In this document: positions 15,310 through 22,450 of the stretch, piece by piece
How the letters are laid out: every line of letters begins with the position of its first letter
Position numbering within the stretch: position 1 is the first letter of the stretch
DNA from: UBA9926 sp913064795
GTDB taxonomy: Bacteria > Pseudomonadota > Gammaproteobacteria > Pseudomonadales > Azotimanducaceae
Reading direction: 5' to 3'
Assembly (NCBI GenBank): GCA_045560765.1
Contig: JBJKZD010000010.1
Location: 372,001-436,000 of the forward strand
DNA length: 64,000 nt
Program-made: the position numbers and the translations under genes
Notes under the pieces: generated by a model
Seen by the model: only the letters and a program-made list of their open reading frames with translations
Databases searched by the model: none
What the model was told of the DNA's origin: nothing

Positions 15310-16530
15310 TTGAGCCTGAGTGATCCCCAATCGAGAGTTTTATCGGGAATGCGTCCCACAGGACGACTGCATTTGGGCCACTATCATGGTGTCTTAAAAA
15401 ACTGGGTCAAACTTCAACTCGAGTACGAAAGTTTCTTTTTTGTAGCGGATTGGCATGCGCTGACCAGTCACTACGAAGAGACCCGGCGGATCGAAGAAAA
15501 TACTTGGCAAATGATTGTGGACTGGCTAGCGGCAGGCGTTAATCCGAGCTCGACGACGCTTTTTATTCAGTCAAAGGTGCCCGAGCACGCGGAGCTCCAT
15601 CTGTTGTTATCGATGATAACCCCCCTGAGCTGGGTCGAACGTGTTCCTACCTTTAAAGATCAAGTCAGCAAGCAAAAAGATCGTGATTTGTCGACCTATG
15701 GCTTTTTAGGCTATCCAGTCCTGCAAGGTGCGGATATTCTCATTTACAGAGCAGGGCAGGTTCCCGTGGGCGCGGATCAGGTGCCGCATGTTGAAATGAC
15801 CCGAGAGCTGGCTCGCCGGTTTAATCATATTTTCGGCCGTGATGAGGGGTTTGAGAATGCGGCTGAGGAAGCCATCAAAAAGCTCGGGAGAAAGAACGGC
15901 AAGCTCTACCGTGAGCTCAGACGCAGTTACATGGAGCAAGGTCAAGAAGAAGCGCTAACCCGGGCCCAGTCGATGGTGTCTGGTCAGGGTAATTTATCGA
16001 TGGGTGATCGCGATCGGTTGCTGGGTTACGCGGAGGGCTCCGGCAAAATCATTTTACCTGAGCCTCAAGCGTTGCTAACCGACAATCCGGTGATGCCAGG
16101 CCTGGACGGACAAAAAATGTCCAAGAGTTACAACAACACCATTTCGTTGCGAGAGGACCCTGAGTCAGTGACCAAGAAGGTTCGCACGATGACCACGGAC
16201 CCGGCGCGGGTGAAGAGGACGGATCGAGGTGACCCTAAAAAGTGCCCAGTGTTTGACTTGCATAAAATTTATTCTGATGAGGCAACGCGATCTTGGATTA
16301 CCGAGGGTTGCACCTCAGCAGGGATTGGTTGTTTAGACTGTAAGGGCCCGCTGGTCGAAGCGATCCTACAAGAGCAACAACCGATGCGGGAACGCGCGCT
16401 GCAGTTTGAAGAAAGTCCGGATCTTGTGCGCAATATTATTGCCGAGGGCTGCGACAAAGCGCGTACTCAGGCCAAAGAAACCCTTGAAGAAGTCCGGTCC
16501 GCAATGGGCTTGGACTACAGGATGCTTTGA
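15310..16530 (+). CDS. trpS: Tryptophanyl-tRNA synthetase
   Basis: Class I aminoacyl-tRNA synthetase charging tRNA-Trp. I favour TTG 15310, which has AAGAAGG seven bases upstream; GTG 15304 is alternative but almost overlaps that site. From TTG 15310 the protein is 406 residues. The HIGH-type motif is LHLGHYHG in GMRPTGRLHLGHYHGVL, and the KMSKS motif is QKMSKSYNNT. Between them lies an insertion of about 60 residues (HIFGRDEGFENAAEEAIKKLGRKNGKLYRELRRSY...), typical of the long TrpS form of many gammaproteobacteria, compared with 334 residues in E. coli. A C-rich segment (KKCPVFDLHKIY... GCTSAGIGCLDCK) follows, characteristic of that form. It is followed directly by scpA with a TTGA overlap. 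Confidence 0.94.
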   Translation: MSLSDPQSRVLSGMRPTGRLHLGHYHGVLKNWVKLQLEYESFFFVADWHALTSHYEETRRIEENTWQMIVDWLAAGVNPSSTTLFIQSKVPEHAELHLLLSMITPLSWVERVPTFKDQVSKQKDRDLSTYGFLGYPVLQGADILIYRAGQVPVGADQVPHVEMTRELARRFNHIFGRDEGFENAAEEAIKKLGRKNGKLYRELRRSYMEQGQEEALTRAQSMVSGQGNLSMGDRDRLLGYAEGSGKIILPEPQALLTDNPVMPGLDGQKMSKSYNNTISLREDPESVTKKVRTMTTDPARVKRTDRGDPKKCPVFDLHKIYSDEATRSWITEGCTSAGIGCLDCKGPLVEAILQEQQPMRERALQFEESPDLVRNIIAEGCDKARTQAKETLEEVRSAMGLDYRML

Positions 16531-17408
16531 TTGTGTCTCAGGATCTTGATCCTCGAAGCGATGGCGCGCCGCCGCCGATGGAGATGCTGAAGAAACAAGG
16601 GGAATTGGCGCTCGTGGCGGGTGTACCCTTCAACGAACTACCCGACGATCTTTACATTCCTCCGGACGCCCTCGAAGTTTTCTTAGAAGCTTTTGAGGGG
16701 CCGTTGGATTTATTGCTGTACCTCATCAAGCGTCAAAACCTCGATATTTTAGATATTCGAGTCGCCGATATTACTCAGCAGTACATGCAGTACATTGACC
16801 TCATGAAGGAGTTGCAGTTTGAGCTAGCGGCTGAATATTTAGTGATGGCGGCGATGCTCGCCGAAATTAAATCTCGAATGCTGCTGCCCAGGCAAACCGA
16901 AGCGGATGATGATGAAAGTGACCCCCGAGCCGAGCTGATCAGACGGCTCCAAGAATACGAACAATTTAAATCCGCAGCGCTGAATCTCGATGCCCTGCCA
17001 CGAGAGAATCGTGATTTTTGGGTTGCCCATGCAGAGGCTCCGGTCTCCACTCGGCCCAGACCCTTACCCGAAGTTGATCTTCAGGAATTGCTCATCTCTC
17101 TAGCGGGGGTACTGCGTCGGGCGGATCAAAATGCGAGCCATCAAATACAGTTAGAGCCCCTGTCCACCCGTGAGCGCATGTCGAATATATTGGTGCGTAT
17201 TCAACAGCGAGGAGATCAGTATTTGTCCTTTGTCGAAATGTTTGATGTCACTGAGGGGCGTGCTGGGGTTGTTGTCACCTTCATCGCGATGCTGGAGCTC
17301 ATCAAAGAATCCTTGATTGAAATGATTCAGACCGAACCTTTTGCGCCGATCCACGTTCGAGCGCGAGCCACCGCAATCGAAACCGATAACTCAGAGCCTA
17401 ATCTATGA
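16527..17408 (+). CDS. scpA: Segregation and condensation protein A
   Basis: The kleisin subunit of the Smc-ScpAB condensin, bridging Smc heads during chromosome organisation. The longest start, TTG 16527, overlaps the trpS stop in TTGA; GTG 16533 is an alternative. The core begins at LEAFEGPLDLLLYLIKRQNLDILDIRVADITQQY (about residues 52-85), the classic ScpA N-terminal helix. LAAEYLVMAAMLAEIKSRMLLP follows, and the C-terminal winged helix contains VVVTFIAMLELIKESLI. It overlaps scpB by four bases. The organisation trpS-scpA-scpB-rluB is usual in Pseudomonas-like genomes, which often also carry MksBEF or MukBEF condensins. Confidence 0.93.
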   Translation: MIVSQDLDPRSDGAPPPMEMLKKQGELALVAGVPFNELPDDLYIPPDALEVFLEAFEGPLDLLLYLIKRQNLDILDIRVADITQQYMQYIDLMKELQFELAAEYLVMAAMLAEIKSRMLLPRQTEADDDESDPRAELIRRLQEYEQFKSAALNLDALPRENRDFWVAHAEAPVSTRPRPLPEVDLQELLISLAGVLRRADQNASHQIQLEPLSTRERMSNILVRIQQRGDQYLSFVEMFDVTEGRAGVVVTFIAMLELIKESLIEMIQTEPFAPIHVRARATAIETDNSEPNL

Positions 17409-18373
17409 ACTGGGAAAACAACCTCAAGCAAATTGTTGAAGGTGCGATTTTAGCCTCCGAAAGTCCCTTGTCACTCGACAACTTGATGTCTCTATTTGAC
17501 CTCGACTCGCCTTCAAGGGATGCGGTGAGGGCAGTAATCAAAGAGATCGAGGATGATTGTGCGACCCGCGGATTTGAGTTGAAGCGGTTGGCCAGTGGTT
17601 ATCGATTTCAGGTAAAAGCCGATTATGGTGAATGGGTGAGCCGGCTTTGGGAAGAACGGCCGCAACGCTATACCCGTGCACTGCTAGAAACCTTGGCGTT
17701 GGTCGCTTACAAACAGCCTATTACTCGCGGCGATATAGAGGCGGTCAGGGGGGTCACGGTATCGACCAATATCATCAGGAGCCTCTTAGAAAGGGAGTGG
17801 ATCCGCATCGTGGGTCATCGCGATGTTCCAGGTCGACCCGCAATGTATGCAACGACGAAAAGTTTTTTAGATTATTTTAATCTTGTGAGCTTGGACGAAT
17901 TGCCTACCTTGTCTGAAATTAAAGACCTTGATGCCATGACAGATCGGTTGGCGCTTGATGAGCCGCTCATCGAGATGAAGACGATCGAGCTTGATGTGGA
18001 AGAGGCTGAGTTGGAGGGGATGGAAGAGACGGATTTGGATGAAGTGTCGACGACGGTTGATACGATCAAGGAAAACATTCGGCGTGTCATGGCGCCCGCT
18101 GAAGTTATAGGCGCCGAGGAAGACGATGAAGCGCAAGAAGATGAGGCAGCGCAAGAAGATGAGGCAGCGCTGGAAGATGGCAGAGCGGAACTCTCTCCGT
18201 CTTTAGAGGCGGGTGTCGCGGAGACTGATGGAGAAAAGACAGATCACCCAGAGCGCTTTGGTGAACCGTTTGAATCGATGAAGGACGACCAAGAGGATAT
18301 TTTGCGCGCTGCTTTTGCGGACGATGCGCAGGACCCGGTGGATTCAAATGAAACGACGGATCAAGGGTCATGA
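17405..18373 (+). CDS. scpB: Segregation and condensation protein B
   Basis: The 322-residue partner of ScpA, which forms a dimer of winged helices. The conserved part is residues 1-170: AILASESPLSLDNLMSLF..., LKRLASGYRFQVKADYGEWVSRLWEERPQRYTRALLETLALVAYKQPITRGDIEAVRGV and ILRSLLE-like segment NIIRSLLEREWIRIVGHRDVPGRPAMYATTKSFLDYF. The remaining 150 residues are very acidic and low complexity, including an 18-base in-frame duplication (18134-18151, 18152-18169) coding the peptide QEDEAA twice. Long acidic tails on ScpB are common and probably disordered. ATGA overlap with scpA indicates coupling. Confidence 0.93.
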   Translation: MNWENNLKQIVEGAILASESPLSLDNLMSLFDLDSPSRDAVRAVIKEIEDDCATRGFELKRLASGYRFQVKADYGEWVSRLWEERPQRYTRALLETLALVAYKQPITRGDIEAVRGVTVSTNIIRSLLEREWIRIVGHRDVPGRPAMYATTKSFLDYFNLVSLDELPTLSEIKDLDAMTDRLALDEPLIEMKTIELDVEEAELEGMEETDLDEVSTTVDTIKENIRRVMAPAEVIGAEEDDEAQEDEAAQEDEAALEDGRAELSPSLEAGVAETDGEKTDHPERFGEPFESMKDDQEDILRAAFADDAQDPVDSNETTDQGS

Positions 18374-18399
18374 GTCGCATCGATTGGAGCGGGCGTTAA

Positions 18400-19287
18400 A
18401 TGACCGAAAAGCGCCGAATTGAAAAGCCGAAAACGGATCGGCCTCGGAATGAATCGTCTCGTGCCACAAAGCTTAAGACCGAGAATCCGAAGACCGAGAA
18501 TCCTAAGACCGAAAAGCTTCAAAAGGTTTTGGCGACGTCTGGTCTGGGCAGTCGCCGGGTCATGGAGACTTGGATTGCGGAAGGCCGAGTGCTGGTCAAC
18601 GGTCTGGTTGCGACCGTTGGAGACCGGGTGGGGCCAGAAGATAAGCTCACCGTCGACGGCAAGGCACTCCGCCAAACGCGCTTAAAACATCGACACTTGC
18701 TCTACAACAAGCCGACCGGAGAAATCTGTAGTCGGGATGATCCGGAGGGTCGAAAAACTGTCTTTCAGCGTCTTCCAAAACTCAAAAACCAGCGTTGGAT
18801 CTCCGTCGGCCGTTTGGACTTTAATACCAGCGGCCTACTGCTCTTGACCACTGATGGAGACCTAGCCAACCGACTAATGCACCCGCGGTCAGGGATTGAT
18901 CGGGAATACGCGGTCAGAATACTGGGTGAGGTGCAAGACAGTCAGATAGAAGCCCTAAAAGCCGGTGTGTTGCTTGAAGATGGGATCGCAAAGTTTTCTG
19001 ATGTGCGCAAAGGCCGCGATGAATCCGGGGCGAATCAATGGTATTACGTGGTCATTGCCGAGGGTCGCAATCGAGAAGTCCGGCGGTTATTCGAATCCCA
19101 GGGTTTGGTGGTCAGTCGGCTCAAGCGAGTGCGTTATGGCAGTTTTTTTATACCGTCTGCGGTCAAATCAGGGCGGTATATTGATATCGAAGGAAAAGAC
19201 GAACAGGACTTGTATCAGTTGGCTGGTGGCGGGTCTGAAAAAGAAGCCAAGCCAGATCGAAGTGGGCGCTCCAAGTTCCGTAGTTAG
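18400..19287 (+). CDS. rluB: 23S rRNA pseudouridine(2605) synthase RluB
   Basis: Converts U2605 (E. coli numbering) of 23S rRNA to pseudouridine. The 295-residue protein begins with a basic, low-complexity tail made of a 15-base repeat (18475-18519) coding KTENP, KTENP and KTEK. An S4 domain follows (LQKVLATSGLGSRRVMETWIAEGRVLVNG), then the catalytic domain. The active-site Asp is in the motif GRLDFNTSGLLLLTTDGDLANRLMHP. VAEGRNREVRRLFES-like sequence VIAEGRNREVRRLFES is also typical. A basic tail rich in Lys and Arg ends the protein. It follows scpB and converges with yciK, overlapping it by four bases at the 3' ends. Confidence 0.93.
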   Translation: MTEKRRIEKPKTDRPRNESSRATKLKTENPKTENPKTEKLQKVLATSGLGSRRVMETWIAEGRVLVNGLVATVGDRVGPEDKLTVDGKALRQTRLKHRHLLYNKPTGEICSRDDPEGRKTVFQRLPKLKNQRWISVGRLDFNTSGLLLLTTDGDLANRLMHPRSGIDREYAVRILGEVQDSQIEALKAGVLLEDGIAKFSDVRKGRDESGANQWYYVVIAEGRNREVRRLFESQGLVVSRLKRVRYGSFFIPSAVKSGRYIDIEGKDEQDLYQLAGGGSEKEAKPDRSGRSKFRS

Positions 19288-20057
19288 ACGACGGTGAGGG
19301 GCTCGCAGCTGCCATCGAATTGATACCGTTGGCCTTTTCGAGCGCCAGATTCCGGCGCGATCAAAAAAGCAAAAAGGTCGTTTAAGGTCTCCGGTGTTCT
19401 AAGGCCAGAGGGGTCTTCAGCGGGGTAGGCGGCTCGCCGCATTCCGGTTCGGGTTGCGCCAGGATTGACGACGTTGATCCGGATGTTTGACGTGTTCTCG
19501 AGTTCTTCGCTGAGCAAGATCGCAAGGCCTTCAAGGGCATATTTAGAGGCAGCATAGGCACCCCAATACGCTCGCGGCTGCACACCCACACTGGAACTTA
19601 AAAAAACCAAAGCGCTCATGTCGGGTATTCTGAGCAGTGGCAGCAGCGCCCGGGTCAATGCCGTGGGTGCCTCAAAGTTGGTTTTCATGACATTGTCCCA
19701 AAGCGCCGCCTGGTAGTGCTCAAAGGGAACTCTATCCCCAAGAATGGCGGCATTATGAATCAGCCCGTGCAGTTCCCCGTACTGCTCTGCAATCACCGCT
19801 TTGAGTTCGTCGAGTCGCTGCGCGTTATAGGCGGCTAGATCAAAGGGGATGAGTCCTGGTTCGGGATAGCCCAGCTCGATAATCGTGTCGTAGAGTGCTT
19901 CAAGGGCCTTGACATCCCGGCCGAGCAAGAGGGTCGTTGCGCCAAGCTGGGCCATGCCCAAAGCAATTGATCGCCCTATCCCGGCAGTCGCACCGGTAAT
20001 TAAGATCACCCGCCCGGCAAGAGATTGGGGTTGCGGGTTAGGCAGGGGTGGGTTCAT
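19284..20057 (-). CDS. yciK: SDR-family oxidoreductase YciK
   Basis: A 257-residue short-chain dehydrogenase. The NAD(P) motif is LITGATAGIGRSIA (about residues 19-32). The catalytic serine and the YxxxK are in SSSVGVQPRAYWGAYAASKYALEGLAILL, and NVVNPGATRTGMRRAAYP is the substrate-loop region. YciK orthologues lie beside ubiG in many gammaproteobacteria, but their substrate is not well established. It overlaps the end of ubiG by 20 bases. In Pseudomonas a phosphatase gene (mupP) separates ubiG and yciK; here the two are directly joined. Confidence 0.9.
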   Translation of the reverse strand: MNPPLPNPQPQSLAGRVILITGATAGIGRSIALGMAQLGATTLLLGRDVKALEALYDTIIELGYPEPGLIPFDLAAYNAQRLDELKAVIAEQYGELHGLIHNAAILGDRVPFEHYQAALWDNVMKTNFEAPTALTRALLPLLRIPDMSALVFLSSSVGVQPRAYWGAYAASKYALEGLAILLSEELENTSNIRINVVNPGATRTGMRRAAYPAEDPSGLRTPETLNDLFAFLIAPESGARKGQRYQFDGSCEPLTVV

Positions 20058-20754
20058 GGCGCGCGTGCATCAGGTAATTAACGTCTGTGTCGTTGTTCAG
20101 CGAGTAGGTCTGGTTTATCACGTTGTAGGTCATGCCTGTGACATCTTTGAGTTCAAAGTCGGTCTCCCTCAGGCTTTTAGCAAGCTCTGAGGGTCGTATG
20201 AACTTCTCGAAATCATGTGTGCCCCGCGGCAAAAGATTTAAGAGATACTCGGCACCAACAATCGCGAAGAGATAGGCCTTGGGATTGCGATTGATGGTAG
20301 AGATAAAGAGATCGCCCCCGGGTTTGAGTAATTGCTTGCAGGCGCGAATGACGGAGCCTGGATCTGGCACATGCTCGAGCATTTCTAGACAAGTGACGAC
20401 ATCAAAGCGCCCAGGGTGTTCGATTGCGAAATCTTCAGCGGTGCTTTGGAAGTAGTCAATCTCAAGGTCAGATTCGTGTCGATGTAGCTTCGCCACTTGT
20501 AGCGGGAGGGCGCCCATATCAATGCCAGTGCTATGCGCGCCGGCCCGGGCGAATGCTTCGGTTAACAATCCGCCACCGCAGCCAATATCAAGCGTCTTTT
20601 TGCCTTTGAGTGAGGCGCGCTCCGAGATATAGCGCATTCTCAATGGGTTAATCTGATGGAGCGGCTTGAACTCACTGTTCTCGTCCCACCATCGGCGGGC
20701 GATGTCTTCAAATTTCTGGATTTCGGCCGGATCTACGTTGTCGGAAGAAGTCAT
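20038..20754 (-). CDS. ubiG: Ubiquinone biosynthesis O-methyltransferase UbiG
   Basis: SAM-dependent methyltransferase that carries out both O-methylation steps of ubiquinone synthesis. I start at ATG 20754 (MTSSDNVDPAEIQKFEDIARRWWDENSEF), which has AAGG six bases upstream and forms an ATGA overlap with mtaD; 238 residues. Motifs: LDIGCGGGLLTEAFARAGAHSTGIDM (motif I), EHPGRFDVVTCLEMLEHVPDPGSVIRAC (with the characteristic LEMLEHV), and LFISTINRNPKAYLFAIVGAEYLLNLLPRGTHDFEKFIRPSEL, the membrane-binding insertion specific to UbiG. All expected features are present. Confidence 0.95.
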   Translation of the reverse strand: MTSSDNVDPAEIQKFEDIARRWWDENSEFKPLHQINPLRMRYISERASLKGKKTLDIGCGGGLLTEAFARAGAHSTGIDMGALPLQVAKLHRHESDLEIDYFQSTAEDFAIEHPGRFDVVTCLEMLEHVPDPGSVIRACKQLLKPGGDLFISTINRNPKAYLFAIVGAEYLLNLLPRGTHDFEKFIRPSELAKSLRETDFELKDVTGMTYNVINQTYSLNNDTDVNYLMHARHEPTPA

Positions 20755-22067
20755 GCAAGGCCTTGTATTGTCTGCTGCCATTGATCGATCTGGGCGCCCA
20801 GCGCAGGGATGTCAGACGTGCGGTGCTGTCGGTTTTCAAAGACCAGTTGGCCCGCGATCCAAGTGTGGGTGACATCCTGTCCGGTTGCCGTGTAAGCAAG
20901 ATGCGAAACCGGATGATACACCGGCTGGTGTCGAATGTCGCTCAAGTCCACCGCGATCAAATCGGCTGACTTGCCGATTTCGAGGCTACCAATCTCCTGA
21001 TCAAGTCCCAGAAACTGGGCGCCTTTGAGTGTTGCCATTTCTAGAGCGCTGAAGGCGTCCATCAAGGTCGGATCCTGGCTCGACCCTTTCGCGAGTAAGG
21101 CAGCGGTGCGGAGTTCTTGAAACAAGTCTAGATCGTTGTTGCTGGCGGCCCCATCGGACCCAAGGGCAACATTAATGCCTGCAGCCTGCACCTGTCCCAT
21201 CGGAAAAATGCCGCTCGCGAGTTTCAAATTAGACTCAGGGCAGTGCGCGATATTGACATTATTGCGGGCGCTCTGGGTTATTTCGTCGGCAGTAAGTTCC
21301 GTCATGTGGACGGCCTGTAGACGATGATTGAAGAGTCCCAGGTCTACCAGTCGAGCGATTGGGCGGTACCCCCATTCTGCTTGGTGGTTGGTGACCTCTT
21401 CCTTGGTTTCATGAAGATGAAGATGAATCGGCTTTTCAAGGTCATTGCTGTAACGAAGTACTTGTTCAAAACCGTTGTTAGAAACCGAATAACAGGCATG
21501 GGGCGCGAATCCAGTGGTCAACCGGGGCTGGGCTTCCGCCCATTCAAAGAAGTCGATACTTTGGCGGATGTAGTCGTCTTCTTTTTCGGCCCAGGCGGTG
21601 GGAAACGCAAGAATCGGGGTAGTGATTTGACTGCGTAGGCCAACGCGAGCAAAAGCCGCAGCGGTCGATTCCGGGAAAAAGTAACTGTCGGCTGCGCAGG
21701 TGGTGCCGGACTGAACCATTTCAGTCGCGGCGAGCCAAGCGCCCGTTTCAACGAAGCTCGGGCAAACCACTTTGGCTTCAACAGGCCAGATGTAGTCGCT
21801 CAACCAAGTAAGCAACTTATGGTCATCGGCATACCCTCGCAAGAGGGTCATGGCTGCATGACCATGGACGTTGATCAGCCCAGGCATTAAAACGTGTCCG
21901 GGCAGTTTTTTGATCGGCGCCTCTGGGTAGCGAGTCTCGGCATCCGCTGATGTCAGTATTTGCTCAATGCGTCCCTCGCAGAGTACGAGTTCATGGCCTG
22001 TCAGCACGATGCCTTTTGGCTTGATGGGTACGATCCACTGGGGTTGAAGGCGTTCTTGATTGGGCAT
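20751..22067 (-). CDS. mtaD: 5-methylthioadenosine/S-adenosylhomocysteine deaminase (TRZ/ATZ family)
   Basis: A 438-residue metal-dependent amidohydrolase. The beta-sandwich part starts the protein (PQWIVPIKPKGIVLTGHELVLCEG), then the TIM barrel begins at VLMPGLINVHGHAAMTLLRGYADDHKLLTWL, with the H-x-H metal pair. Other metal ligands are in HLHLHETKEEV, HMTEL and GSDGAASNNDLDLFQEL. These match the mtaD-type deaminases of Pseudomonas, which convert MTA to methylthioinosine in methionine salvage. It lies upstream of ubiG as in that genus, and is divergent to gyrA. The mtnA gene common at this locus is absent. Confidence 0.9.
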   Translation of the reverse strand: MPNQERLQPQWIVPIKPKGIVLTGHELVLCEGRIEQILTSADAETRYPEAPIKKLPGHVLMPGLINVHGHAAMTLLRGYADDHKLLTWLSDYIWPVEAKVVCPSFVETGAWLAATEMVQSGTTCAADSYFFPESTAAAFARVGLRSQITTPILAFPTAWAEKEDDYIRQSIDFFEWAEAQPRLTTGFAPHACYSVSNNGFEQVLRYSNDLEKPIHLHLHETKEEVTNHQAEWGYRPIARLVDLGLFNHRLQAVHMTELTADEITQSARNNVNIAHCPESNLKLASGIFPMGQVQAAGINVALGSDGAASNNDLDLFQELRTAALLAKGSSQDPTLMDAFSALEMATLKGAQFLGLDQEIGSLEIGKSADLIAVDLSDIRHQPVYHPVSHLAYTATGQDVTHTWIAGQLVFENRQHRTSDIPALGAQIDQWQQTIQGLA

Positions 22068-22450
22068 ATTTGAGATCCTCAGAGGCCTGTTGGTTCGGCT
22101 TTTTGGCGCCGGTGCGCGTCATAATACAAGCCCCAAGAGGCTTCCACCGAGTTGGAGTTCTAAGTAATCTATTTTAATCGGATTGGGGGGAAATAAAAAT
22201 CATAAAAAACAATCATTTATAAGGCGCCCCCGTCGTCCCCGGCGGTAGGTTTTTGAGCCTCGCTGTGCTATTATTGAATAGGTCTCGAGGTATTAAAAAT
22301 AGGCCTAAAAAACCGCATTTTAACCCAGTAAATTGCTCGATATATTCCGCAGTTTTCAAAGCAGTGATGCCAGTTGGTACGGCGTCGCCGGGCCATCGAT
22401 CAGGGTTTGAGCCTGGTCGCATCTCAATCGAAAAATAAGACAGTGAAAGC
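22068..22450. other. Divergent intergenic region mtaD/gyrA
   Basis: 383 bases between divergent genes. The plus-strand extended -10 at 22266-22274 is the best promoter candidate for gyrA, leaving a 5' leader of about 170 bases. The AT-rich block 22190-22225 is probably part of the minus-strand promoter region. No gene or clear terminator is seen. Confidence 0.5.
22266..22274 (+). promoter_or_regulatory. Possible gyrA promoter (extended -10)
   Basis: TGC TATTAT at 22266-22274 is an extended -10 box; the matching -35 position (TAGGTT, 22246-22251) is poor. It lies about 175 bases upstream of gyrA. Confidence 0.4.
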
